From a virus, in the IMG/VR virus record IMGVR_UViG_3300007276_000251, positions 1-26,414 of that record: 26,414 bases of DNA; one strand, given 5' to 3'. Both the position numbers and the translations under genes were made by a program. Of this stretch, positions 8,123 through 16,436 are shown piece after piece (position 1 is the stretch's first letter; each line of letters begins with the position of its first letter). Below the pieces are notes generated by a model, which did no database searches, was not told the origin of the DNA, and was given only the letters and a program-made list of their open reading frames with translations.

Positions 8123-8818
8123 ATGACCTTGCTGACTCAAATTCAAAACGCTTGCGACACTATTGGTTTGAGCAGCCCGTCTGTCGTTATTTCTTCTGCT
8201 GACCAAAACATTAAGACGCTTTTGGCGCTGGCAAACACCGAGGGCCGCGAGTTGCTTGAGCGATTTGCGTGGCCGCAGACGCAAATTGAAAAGACGCACA
8301 CAACCCTGGGGGCAGAATTGCAAGGGGTGATAACAACCCTGGCCCCAGGCTTTGCCTACATCATCAACTCAACATTTTGGAACCGGACCCTGTCTGAGCC
8401 GGTGACCGGCCCTCTTAGTCCTGCTGAGTGGCAGGCTCTAAAGGCGCGAACCGCAACCGGGCCGTACTCTAGCTTTCGTCTTCAGGGCGGCAGCCTGTAC
8501 GCTTATCCGGCTCCAACGGCGGGCCAGACTTGGGTGTTTGAGTACCAGTCAACATTTTTCTGTCAATCTGCGGGAGGCGCAAATCAATCTGTGTGGACTG
8601 CCGACAGTGACGTGGGCGTCCTTGACGAAAACCTGATGATGATGGGCGTCGTGTGGCGGTTTAAGAAGAAAAACGGCCTCGACTATTCTGAAGACTATCG
8701 CGTGTACGAGCAGAAACTTGCTAACGACATGGCGAGAGTTGGCGGTAAGCGAGCCTTGGACATGCAGGGCGGCGGCGGCATGAGCGGCGTCTACATTCCA
8801 GAAGGCAGTTGGGCGTAG
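8123..8818 (+). CDS. Head-tail adaptor / tail tubular-like protein
   Basis: A 231-residue protein with an N-terminal helical part (LLALANTEGRELLERF) and a block FAYIINSTFWNRTL followed by GPLSPAEWQALKA. These occur in a family encoded next to portal and hub genes of short-tailed phages, in the place of the adaptor that plugs onto the portal. The C-terminal helix near 200-220 is charged. Its position between head module and hub gene supports the role. It could alternatively be named a tail accessory (gp4-like) factor; the exact family was not searched. Confidence 0.7.
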   Translation: MTLLTQIQNACDTIGLSSPSVVISSADQNIKTLLALANTEGRELLERFAWPQTQIEKTHTTLGAELQGVITTLAPGFAYIINSTFWNRTLSEPVTGPLSPAEWQALKARTATGPYSSFRLQGGSLYAYPAPTAGQTWVFEYQSTFFCQSAGGANQSVWTADSDVGVLDENLMMMGVVWRFKKKNGLDYSEDYRVYEQKLANDMARVGGKRALDMQGGGGMSGVYIPEGSWA

Positions 8819-8844
8819 TTGGTTATTTTTGATAGGGTCACGCT

Positions 8845-11724
8845 ATGGCAAGCCAGGAAATGCTCAACGCGCTGTCTGAGGAAGATCCCTCCACGTTTCG
8901 GCGTGCGCTAAATTATGTAAAGGGGCTGAGAGGCAGCGGGGCGCCTCTTGCCGCTAGCGCAAACGAGGCAATGATGACGGCTCTTGGGCCTCAAGGCCGC
9001 AAGGCTGTCGCGCCGGTTGCCGGATTGGCAAACGTGTTTTCTTTAGGCGCTGACGTTAGAGACGCAATGGAGTTTTCCGGCGACACCTTAGAGAGCCTAA
9101 AGGCGGGAGACTTTGGAAGGGCAGGCAGTGACGCTCTTTATACCGCCGCTGCGCCTTTTGCCATGTTGCTGCCGGGATCTCTTGGCGGCTATAAAAAAAG
9201 TGCCGAATCTATGGCGGATAGCCTCATGGGCGTTGCCGATGACGTTGACCCGTCAATGCCTGCAAGTCTGCAAGGAAATAGGATATTTGCGGGGCAAAAT
9301 GCAGTTGGAGCGCCGCTCGACAAGTTGGATGAGGCCAAAAAATTAGAAGAAACGGGCGAAGCCGCAGAAACTGTGTGGGGTGCAACCGGCTGGTTTAGAG
9401 GTCAAGACGGAAAGTGGCGTTTTGAAATTGACGACAGCGCCGCTGTTGTAAATCCTATAAGCAAAAAAGGAGAGACAAGCCTGTCTGCGGCAATTTCTCA
9501 CCCAGAATTATTTGCTGCCTATCCAGACCTTTCTAATGTGCCTGTTAAATTAAGAAACAACGCCGTTTTAGGGTCAAGTTACACCCCGTCCACCGACAAA
9601 ATAAAAATTGGAGAATACGTTGGGCCGGACGGGCTGTCTGTTAAAGATAGGGCCTTAAAAATTAATGAAGACCTAACCGCAATCAATGACAAAATTCGTA
9701 ATGTTGCCGCGCAAGCGGGCGGAAACATTAAGGTTGATACTCCAGAATATTACGAATACATGAGATTGCTTCAAGAATTTAGAGACACAAAAAGGCTTGG
9801 CAAGCAAACATTGGGCACAGAAGCTACGCCAGAAAAGTCGGTGCTTTTGCACGAGATACAGCACGCTATTCAAAATCCTCGCAGAGAAGACTTTGCGTCT
9901 GGCGGATCTCCAAGCTCAATTCCCCCAGGATTGCGTCCTCGCGGTCTGTCTAAAAGAGAAACTTACAACCGCCTTGCTGGAGAGGTCGAGGCTCGTAACG
10001 TAGAAAAGCGTACGGATCTGACCGCCGCAGAGCGGGCGGACCTCCCGCCTCGCTTAACTGAAGATTACGACGCTAGCGATCAAATTGTTAATTTTAGGCC
10101 AGAACAGTCGTATATGGAATCTGCTTCCCCAGGCTTTGACGACGAAAGTTTCTCAGATATGGCAAAGCGCGGCAGGATTCGCGGCGCTCGGGACAGAGAA
10201 AAGAGCGTCAAGTCGCTTGCTGACGGATCAAGTCAGGCCCAGGATTTTCAGTTCACATTATTTGACGAGGTTTACGAGTCTGGAGAGTTTACAGAACGCC
10301 TGAAGGACATGGGACTCACAGTCAACGACAACATGATGGGCACCGTTATTGCTGGGAGGACACAGGCCGCCGCCGACCAAATGGCGGACTTGCAAGGAAA
10401 GATTTCGCGCGGAGAGAGTGTTAATGCCGTCGATCTTGGGCGTCTTTATGGGTACTCGGATGAGGATATTGCTGCATTTTACAAGCAGCGAGGGTTCACC
10501 GCTGACCGCTTTTTTGCCGACATTTCTGCTTCTTCGGGCTTTGACGATGCGGGTGAAGGCGCTACAATAGGGTTAGGCAGTGGAGGGCGAACTGTTCCCC
10601 CTAGCGGTGTTTCTTCTGAAGTGCCGCAACCGCTGCCGACATATCCTCAAGCTGGACAATACGAAATTAATACAAATCCTGCGGGCAAAGAGTACCCGTC
10701 AAAGGTTCACACGCCTGAAGAGGCGGCTATCGCCAAGCAAGTCGGCGCGGCGCAGCGCGATATTCAAGCGGGCAACTACACGCCTTATTTTGATGTTGGC
10801 AAGCGCACTGATGTAGATGTTGCAAACTACCCCGGCACCGGAGCGCAGACTACGCTTGAAGAAGCGCGTCCTAGGACTGCAAAATCTATTGAAACTTACA
10901 AAAGCATTATTAAAGATCCAGAAATTCGCAAGGCTTTGCAAAAAGCATTTGACGACGGCGCGTTAATTAACAATTCCGAAAACTGGTATTTTGTTGGACA
11001 GTTAGAAAAAGAGTTTATCGAAGTTCTTGGTGAGGAAGCAGGCCGCGCTGCGTTTCTTGAAAAATTTGCAAAGCCAATGGCCGCAACAACCGCTAAAGCT
11101 AGTCCGACTTCAAATTTCCGTATGGCGATGTACGGAAATTATTTGAAAGAAAACAATCTTGCGTTTCCTGACGCATCTTACAACGTTCCCTATCCCGTTG
11201 GCGGCTTTGGTGTAATTGGCAATTTGAAACAGCACGAAGCGTTGGTGCCAGGAGAATTTTTCTCTGCCAAACAAAATCCTAAACGTCACAATTTTGCTCG
11301 CAATTATTTAGGCGACAAATCTGTGCCAACAATTGACGCTCAAATGACCGAGGTTATGTCTGGCGGCAAGCTGCAACAGCCAAAAGGGCCGTCATACGCT
11401 AATTACGAACAGGCTATTAGTGAACAGTCTAAAAAAATTGGCGTTGAACCAAGATTTTTTCAAGAAGTTGTTTGGGCAGGCGCAAAGCAAGCTAAGGAGG
11501 GAAAGAAGTACCCTGGCTCGCAGCCTATGATTGAAATTATCAATCAAAGCATTGAGCGCACATCTAGGATTACTGGCTTGTCTCCAAAAGAAGTTGTTCG
11601 GCTTGGAATTATTGAAAGCAAAATTCCATTGTACGGTCTTGCGGGAATTACTGCTGGCGCTGGTGTGGCAGGAGCAGTTTCTCAAGATGATACTGACATG
11701 GTTTCTGCTTTAAGGGGTGCCTAA
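8845..11724 (+). CDS. Large polyvalent protein with HExxH zincin-like domain (LPD23-like)
   Basis: A 959-residue multidomain protein. Residues 182-197 (ending DGKWRFEIDD) and the block LLHEIQHAIQ at 334-343, carrying HExxH (H336, E337, H340), match the zinc-dependent, LPD-type domain of phage polyvalent proteins. A downstream GEVEARN at 379-385 likely supplies the third ligand. Middle regions (about 400-620) are charged and linker-like. Residues about 640-930 form another conserved-looking module, and a hydrophobic Gly/Ala segment lies near 940 (LYGLAGITAGAGVAGA). N-terminal hydrophobic stretches also occur. Such proteins are usually thought to be injected with the DNA; protease activity and target are inference. 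It lies between adaptor and hub, overlapping the next start (TAATG). Confidence 0.85.
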   Translation: MASQEMLNALSEEDPSTFRRALNYVKGLRGSGAPLAASANEAMMTALGPQGRKAVAPVAGLANVFSLGADVRDAMEFSGDTLESLKAGDFGRAGSDALYTAAAPFAMLLPGSLGGYKKSAESMADSLMGVADDVDPSMPASLQGNRIFAGQNAVGAPLDKLDEAKKLEETGEAAETVWGATGWFRGQDGKWRFEIDDSAAVVNPISKKGETSLSAAISHPELFAAYPDLSNVPVKLRNNAVLGSSYTPSTDKIKIGEYVGPDGLSVKDRALKINEDLTAINDKIRNVAAQAGGNIKVDTPEYYEYMRLLQEFRDTKRLGKQTLGTEATPEKSVLLHEIQHAIQNPRREDFASGGSPSSIPPGLRPRGLSKRETYNRLAGEVEARNVEKRTDLTAAERADLPPRLTEDYDASDQIVNFRPEQSYMESASPGFDDESFSDMAKRGRIRGARDREKSVKSLADGSSQAQDFQFTLFDEVYESGEFTERLKDMGLTVNDNMMGTVIAGRTQAAADQMADLQGKISRGESVNAVDLGRLYGYSDEDIAAFYKQRGFTADRFFADISASSGFDDAGEGATIGLGSGGRTVPPSGVSSEVPQPLPTYPQAGQYEINTNPAGKEYPSKVHTPEEAAIAKQVGAAQRDIQAGNYTPYFDVGKRTDVDVANYPGTGAQTTLEEARPRTAKSIETYKSIIKDPEIRKALQKAFDDGALINNSENWYFVGQLEKEFIEVLGEEAGRAAFLEKFAKPMAATTAKASPTSNFRMAMYGNYLKENNLAFPDASYNVPYPVGGFGVIGNLKQHEALVPGEFFSAKQNPKRHNFARNYLGDKSVPTIDAQMTEVMSGGKLQQPKGPSYANYEQAISEQSKKIGVEPRFFQEVVWAGAKQAKEGKKYPGSQPMIEIINQSIERTSRITGLSPKEVVRLGIIESKIPLYGLAGITAGAGVAGAVSQDDTDMVSALRGA

Positions 11725-13268
11725 TGCTTTTACAGCCGCTACAAAATAATTCTGGCAAGTCTCCGACATCTCGAAGCGGCACCATCCCCGCGCCAGTCAA
11801 AGGTTGGAACGCCAAAGACGCCTTGGCTGACATGGACGAAGAGTTTGCCATTGAGTTGGAGAACGTCTTTCCCAACATGACTGACGTAGAGGTTCGCGGC
11901 GGTTATGCGTCTCACTCTACAGGGAACGGATCTGGCGCCGTCGAGACGCTGATTGAGTACGCCGGGCCGTCAACGCACAAACTTATATCTGCCGCCGGAT
12001 CTGTCATTTATGATTCGACCGCAGCCGGAGGCTCGACGGCTATTGCGACTGGCAAGTCAAACGCTCGTTGGCAGACGACAATGTTTGGAACCGGCGCAGG
12101 CAACTTTTTGTTTATGGTTAACGGCGAAGATGCGCCCATATACTACAACGGCTCGTCTTTTACGACGCCGTCGCTTGCCAGCGTCACGGCGACAGACATT
12201 GTTCACGTCACAGCGCACCAGCGGCGCCTGTTCTTTACGTTTAACGACAGCCTCGTCTTTGGCTATTTGCCGGTGGTGTCTGTTGCAGGAACGGTAGCAA
12301 CGTTTGACGTTGGCGGCCTGTGTAAAAAGGGCGGCAAGATCCAGGCGTGCGGAAGTTGGACGCGAGACGGCGGCAGCGGTCCTGACGATATTTTTGTCAT
12401 TATCACAAGCGAAGGCGAGTGCGTTCTGTACAACGGAACAGATCCATCGTCTGCGACGGCGTGGAGCCTTGTCGGCGTGTTTTCGATTGGCAAGCCAATT
12501 GGGCGAAGGTGCATTGAAAAGGTCGGCGCAGAACTAATTGTCATTACGCAAGACGGCGCCGTGCCGCTGTCTGTGTTTCTGCCAATCGACCAAGTGGCAA
12601 GCTCCAGCAAGTCACTGTCTGACAACATCAGAAACGAGTTCTTGGCGTCAGCCAGACTGTACAGCGCAATTTTTGGCTGGCAGTCGGTTCACTATCCTCA
12701 AGGCAGTTACGCCTTGTTTAACATTCCCGTTACTGCAACCGTTTCGCATCAGTACGTTGTGAACACGCAGACAGGCGCCTGGGCTAAATTTACTAATCAA
12801 GACGCAGCCTGCTGGGCAACGTATGACGGCGACTTGTATTTCGGCGCGACAACCGGCGGCGTTATTTTTAAGGCTGACACCGGCACAAGCGACAACACAG
12901 CAAACGTCGAATGGAAAATTAGACCGGCCTTTTCTTATTTTGGCACAAGAGGGCGCCAGAAGTTGTTCAGCTTGTGCCGCCCGCACTTCACAAGCAGCGG
13001 ATCTCCGTCTTACGCAATCGACTTAAATGTAAATTTTTCAAACATAAATCCAACAAGCATTCCAACTCCGCCATCTCTAAGCACAGGAATTTGGGATGTG
13101 TCGAAATGGGATTCAGGAACCTGGGCAGACGTTGCTCAAATTTCGTCATGGAACACAGTCTACGGCTTGGGCGAGTGCGCCTCGCCAACAATCAGAGGCG
13201 GCGACAGCGCAATTGAAATTTCTTTTTCAGCCTACGACATGATTTGGCAGCCGGGAAATGCTCTTTGA
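11724..13268 (+). CDS. Tail hub/nozzle protein, beta-propeller-like
   Basis: A 514-residue, beta-rich protein with repeated short aromatic/Gly strands, for example NFLFMVNGEDAPIYYNG, VHVTAHQRRLFFTF, DIFVIITSEGECVLYNG and AELIVITQDG. This pattern suits the propeller-like nozzle or DNA-stabilisation proteins that cap the portal-adaptor assembly in short tails (gp10 of P22 and equivalents). The N terminus has the GWNAKDALADM segment usual in this family. It starts in the stop of the polyvalent gene and ends by overlapping the next gene by 4 bases (TTGA). Function is by pattern and context. Confidence 0.72.
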   Translation: MLLQPLQNNSGKSPTSRSGTIPAPVKGWNAKDALADMDEEFAIELENVFPNMTDVEVRGGYASHSTGNGSGAVETLIEYAGPSTHKLISAAGSVIYDSTAAGGSTAIATGKSNARWQTTMFGTGAGNFLFMVNGEDAPIYYNGSSFTTPSLASVTATDIVHVTAHQRRLFFTFNDSLVFGYLPVVSVAGTVATFDVGGLCKKGGKIQACGSWTRDGGSGPDDIFVIITSEGECVLYNGTDPSSATAWSLVGVFSIGKPIGRRCIEKVGAELIVITQDGAVPLSVFLPIDQVASSSKSLSDNIRNEFLASARLYSAIFGWQSVHYPQGSYALFNIPVTATVSHQYVVNTQTGAWAKFTNQDAACWATYDGDLYFGATTGGVIFKADTGTSDNTANVEWKIRPAFSYFGTRGRQKLFSLCRPHFTSSGSPSYAIDLNVNFSNINPTSIPTPPSLSTGIWDVSKWDSGTWADVAQISSWNTVYGLGECASPTIRGGDSAIEISFSAYDMIWQPGNAL

Positions 13269-13690
13269 CGCATTTGGTATTCAGTCGAGACGAGGAAATG
13301 GCTTCTTGGGCAGAGGCAGCATACCCAGAGTGCGCCCCGCTTTGCAGGCCGCTTACAGCCATTGGCATTGCCGAAGGCCGAGATATTTGCGGGGTTGCCG
13401 TCTATCACAACTACAGGCAATATGATATCGAAATTACCTTTGTCACCGCGACCCAAAGGTGGGCCACGCCGGGAAATGTTCGGGCGCTTTTGCGATACCC
13501 GTTTATTCAATTAGGTGTGAGACGGATGACCGGAATTACCAAGAAGTCAAACAAGAAGGCCCGCAACTTGATGGGCAAACTTGGCTTTGTTCTTGAGGGC
13601 GTCCATCCGTTCGCAGCAGGCGGAAGCACAGCCTGCACCTACGGCCTTTATGAAAAAACTGCAAAAGAGAAGTGGCTAAAACATGGGTAA
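13265..13690 (+). CDS. GNAT-like acetyltransferase-fold protein of the tail cluster
   Basis: A 141-residue protein from the TTG at 13265; that codon forms a TTGA overlap with the hub stop, like the ATGA junctions elsewhere. A longer TTG start at 13244 and a shorter ATG at 13298 are possible. The core (AIGIAEGRDICGVAVYHNY, YPFIQLGVRRMTG, KLGFVLEGVHPF) has the strand-strand and late helix-LGF layout of GNAT proteins found in phage tail gene clusters. The canonical R/Q-x-x-G-x-G/A acetyl-CoA loop is not clear, so activity is uncertain. It could modify a virion or host protein. It overlaps the following gene by 8 bases. Confidence 0.75.
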   Translation: MTHLVFSRDEEMASWAEAAYPECAPLCRPLTAIGIAEGRDICGVAVYHNYRQYDIEITFVTATQRWATPGNVRALLRYPFIQLGVRRMTGITKKSNKKARNLMGKLGFVLEGVHPFAAGGSTACTYGLYEKTAKEKWLKHG

Positions 13691-15017
13691 GAGAACTCCA
13701 AGCCCCCCGGCGGCGCCAGATCCGACGCAAACCGCCATTGCTCAGGGCGCCATTAACCGTGACGCGGCTATTGCTCAGGCGCAACTTAACCGAATTGACG
13801 AGTACACGCCCTACGGCTCGTCAGTCTACACGCCTCAAGGCCCGGCAGATCCTAACACCGGCATTACGCCATACCGGCGGACAACGTCACTCGATCCCGG
13901 TCAGCAAGCCATATTTGACCAACAGACGCGAGCGACGGGGGCGCTCAACACTCTTGCAGCAGATCAAACGGGGCGCGTCTCTGGGGCGCTTGCCCAGCCG
14001 TTTTCTTATTCAGGACTAGCCGCAGCGCCGACCACCTCTGGCTTACAGTCGTCAGTTTCCGCCGCCGGACAAGCTCTGGCGCAGCCGTTTAGCTATGGCG
14101 GCCTGCCTGCCGCGCCAACGTCAGGCGGCATTAGATCAGCCGCTGACACAGCCACAGCCTCAGTTGCCCAGCCGTTCTCGTTTGATGGCTTGCCTGCCGC
14201 GCCAACTGGCGATGCCGCCGCAAGGCAGCAGACTATTGACGCGGTCTACAACCAGTACACCTCCAGGCTTGACCCAAGATTTGAAGAGGCTCGAACAAAA
14301 CTGGCGACAGACCTTGCCAACTCTGGCTTTAGTGTTGGCGATGCAGGGTACACTAGCGCCCTTGAATCTGCCGGGAGAACAAGAAACGACGCCTACCAGC
14401 AAGCTCTAAACGCTGCCGTGTTGGCTGGCGGAGCGGAGCAGTCGCGTTTATTCGGCCTGGGAGACACCGCCAGACAGCGGGCGACAGCGGAGGCACTAAC
14501 ACTCCGAGGAATGCCGTTGAGCGAGCAGGCGGCGCTCCAAGGGCTTCAGCAGACAGCATTTTCAACGCAGGCGTCTGAGCGGGACCGGGCGGCAGCAGAA
14601 CAGTCTCAGCAGCGTCAGGCGGGCCTCGCAGACGCGCAGCAGCTTTTCAACCTTCAGTCTGGATTGTACGGCCTGCAAGGCAACGAGCGCGAGCGTGCCA
14701 TTCAAGAGGCGTCGTTCCTACGCAACGTGCCGCTTAATGAGACGGCGGCGTTGCTGGGCACCGGCCCCGGCATCAGCAACCCTCAATTTAGCGCGGCACC
14801 GCAAGGAGCAATTGCCCCGGCTAATTATCAAGCCCAGGTTAACGCCAACTATCAGGGCGCCCTCAACAACTACAACCAACAGATGGGCGCCAACAACGCG
14901 GCGATGGGCGGCTTGTTTGGCTTGGCTGGCGCCGGGCTTGGCGGATTTACTGGAAGCGACGTAGGAAGCGCCGCAATTAACAGGGGCATCGGCATGATCC
15001 CTGGATTTGGCCGATAG
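13683..15017 (+). CDS. Internal virion / ejection-type protein with 29-residue tandem repeats
   Basis: A 444-residue protein starting MGKRTPSPPAAPDPT, an opening style shared by a family of internal proteins of short-tailed phages. Three tandem 29-residue units begin AQPFSY(S), AQPFSY(G) and AQPFSF(D) at residues 104, 133 and 162. The central part is Ala/Gln-rich and helical. A Gly/Ala hydrophobic segment near 415-430 (LFGLAGAGLGGF) could insert in a membrane. These features and the position before two further Ala-rich proteins suggest an ejection protein that helps form the DNA channel across the cell envelope. Function is inferred. Confidence 0.75.
   Translation: MGKRTPSPPAAPDPTQTAIAQGAINRDAAIAQAQLNRIDEYTPYGSSVYTPQGPADPNTGITPYRRTTSLDPGQQAIFDQQTRATGALNTLAADQTGRVSGALAQPFSYSGLAAAPTTSGLQSSVSAAGQALAQPFSYGGLPAAPTSGGIRSAADTATASVAQPFSFDGLPAAPTGDAAARQQTIDAVYNQYTSRLDPRFEEARTKLATDLANSGFSVGDAGYTSALESAGRTRNDAYQQALNAAVLAGGAEQSRLFGLGDTARQRATAEALTLRGMPLSEQAALQGLQQTAFSTQASERDRAAAEQSQQRQAGLADAQQLFNLQSGLYGLQGNERERAIQEASFLRNVPLNETAALLGTGPGISNPQFSAAPQGAIAPANYQAQVNANYQGALNNYNQQMGANNAAMGGLFGLAGAGLGGFTGSDVGSAAINRGIGMIPGFGR
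13992..14252 (+). repeat. Three in-frame 87-bp tandem repeats
   Basis: Starts at 13992, 14079 and 14166 are spaced exactly 87 bases (29 codons). The first 14 residues of each unit are nearly the same (AQPFSY-x-GL-x-AAPT), while the remaining 15 diverge. The third unit merges into a helical region (RQQTIDAVYN). The spacing suggests duplication of a small structural element. Confidence 0.85.
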
Positions 15018-15026
15018 GACAATAAC

Positions 15027-16436
15027 ATGGCAATGAACCCCAAGCTGATAAATTTTAATAAAGTTCCAACAGCGGCAATTGCCCCTGCGTATCAGGCGGG
15101 AATGACAAGCATAAACGAGTTTGCTCCTGACCAAGAAATGCTAGACGCCTTGCTGCAAAGGGGCACCAGCACTGATCCAGTTGGGTCTACGCGAGAGGGA
15201 GTGTATCGCGCACTTTCGGGCGCTCTTGGTGGCTATCTGAAGGGGCAAGACAGGCGAAGGCTTCAGGGCCAAAGAGACACTTTTAGAGACACCATGACCG
15301 AAGCCTTAACAGCGGGTCGCGGCACGCCGGGCACAGAAGAAACAATCCCTCAGAGCGTTGTCACGCCAACTGACGCAAGGGTTGGGGTAATCGACCCCGA
15401 TATGCTTCAAACAGAATTGCCACCGCAGCAATCAATACTAGACGATCCGTCAGTTCCTGACGTTGCGTCGCTTGGCCTTGAGAGAATCGAAACTCCAACT
15501 GGACCCGGCGATCAGGTTATTCAAAAAGAATACATCTCCAGAACACCGGGAACTCCTGGCGGGCTTCAGCCCATGCTAGATGTCCTTAGAGGGGCCGGAA
15601 CGAGAGAAGCGGATCAAGCCGCACTACAATTACAGTTTGGCGGAATGCAGCAGCAGGCTGCGCTTGATGCAGCCGAAGCTCAGTTTAATCGCGAGATGGA
15701 ACTTAAAAAAGCGGGAATAAAGCCAACGACGCCGTCAGGGACGATGGCTATGTATCTTCTGGCTAGACAACAAGAGCCGGGCCTAACAGTGGCGCAATTT
15801 GAAGAGAGAAACAGGAACCCACTTTTTAACCCCGAAGCAGTAAATCAAAAAGTGCTATCAGACCGATACGAAAGTTCAACGCAAGACTTGCGAGACGCAG
15901 AAAAATCCTTACTGGACATCGCCCAAATGGAAAGTTTGATAGAGACAACTTACCAAGGCACTGGCGCTGAATTAGCTTTGAACATTAAAAAAATTGGAAA
16001 GGCGCTTGGTTTTGAGGTAGACGACGACCTCATTGCCGATGCTGAAGCGTTAAGGTCTAAAGGCATGGACTTTATCCTGCAACGCATTCAGAAAACCAAA
16101 GGCGCTATTTCAGAAAAGGAAATGGCGGCCTTTAAGCAAGCGTCTGCTAACTTGGGCAACACTCCAGAAGGCAACAGAAGAATTCTTGCGCTTTCCCGGC
16201 ACATTGCGGAAAGGCAAAAAGCGGGTGCCCAGGCAGTTAGACAGGCCATCGCTGAAGGAAAGCCTATAATGGAAGCTGACGACGCAGGGTTTGCTGCAAT
16301 GACCGCATTTACTGAACGGTCTGAAGAGTGGGCACGCTTAACGACAGCAACACAAATTCCTTTGCGTGCTATTCAAAACGGGATGACGCAAGATGATTGG
16401 GATCTTCTTAGCGACCAAGAAAGAGAGCGTTTCTAA
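15027..16436 (+). CDS. Internal virion / ejection-type protein
   Basis: A 469-residue protein, mostly helical, not identified beyond family style. The N-terminal part holds ALSGALGGYLKGQDRRR, the middle is Pro/Thr-rich linker (about 100-180), and the C-terminal half contains KGAISEKEMAAFKQASANLG followed by NTPEGNRRIL. That block recurs in internal and ejection proteins of short-tailed phages. There is no transmembrane segment or enzyme motif. Two close ATGs (15027 and 15033) could both serve as the start. It overlaps the next gene by one base (TAATG), which suggests that the two products are made together. Confidence 0.72.
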   Translation: MAMNPKLINFNKVPTAAIAPAYQAGMTSINEFAPDQEMLDALLQRGTSTDPVGSTREGVYRALSGALGGYLKGQDRRRLQGQRDTFRDTMTEALTAGRGTPGTEETIPQSVVTPTDARVGVIDPDMLQTELPPQQSILDDPSVPDVASLGLERIETPTGPGDQVIQKEYISRTPGTPGGLQPMLDVLRGAGTREADQAALQLQFGGMQQQAALDAAEAQFNREMELKKAGIKPTTPSGTMAMYLLARQQEPGLTVAQFEERNRNPLFNPEAVNQKVLSDRYESSTQDLRDAEKSLLDIAQMESLIETTYQGTGAELALNIKKIGKALGFEVDDDLIADAEALRSKGMDFILQRIQKTKGAISEKEMAAFKQASANLGNTPEGNRRILALSRHIAERQKAGAQAVRQAIAEGKPIMEADDAGFAAMTAFTERSEEWARLTTATQIPLRAIQNGMTQDDWDLLSDQERERF

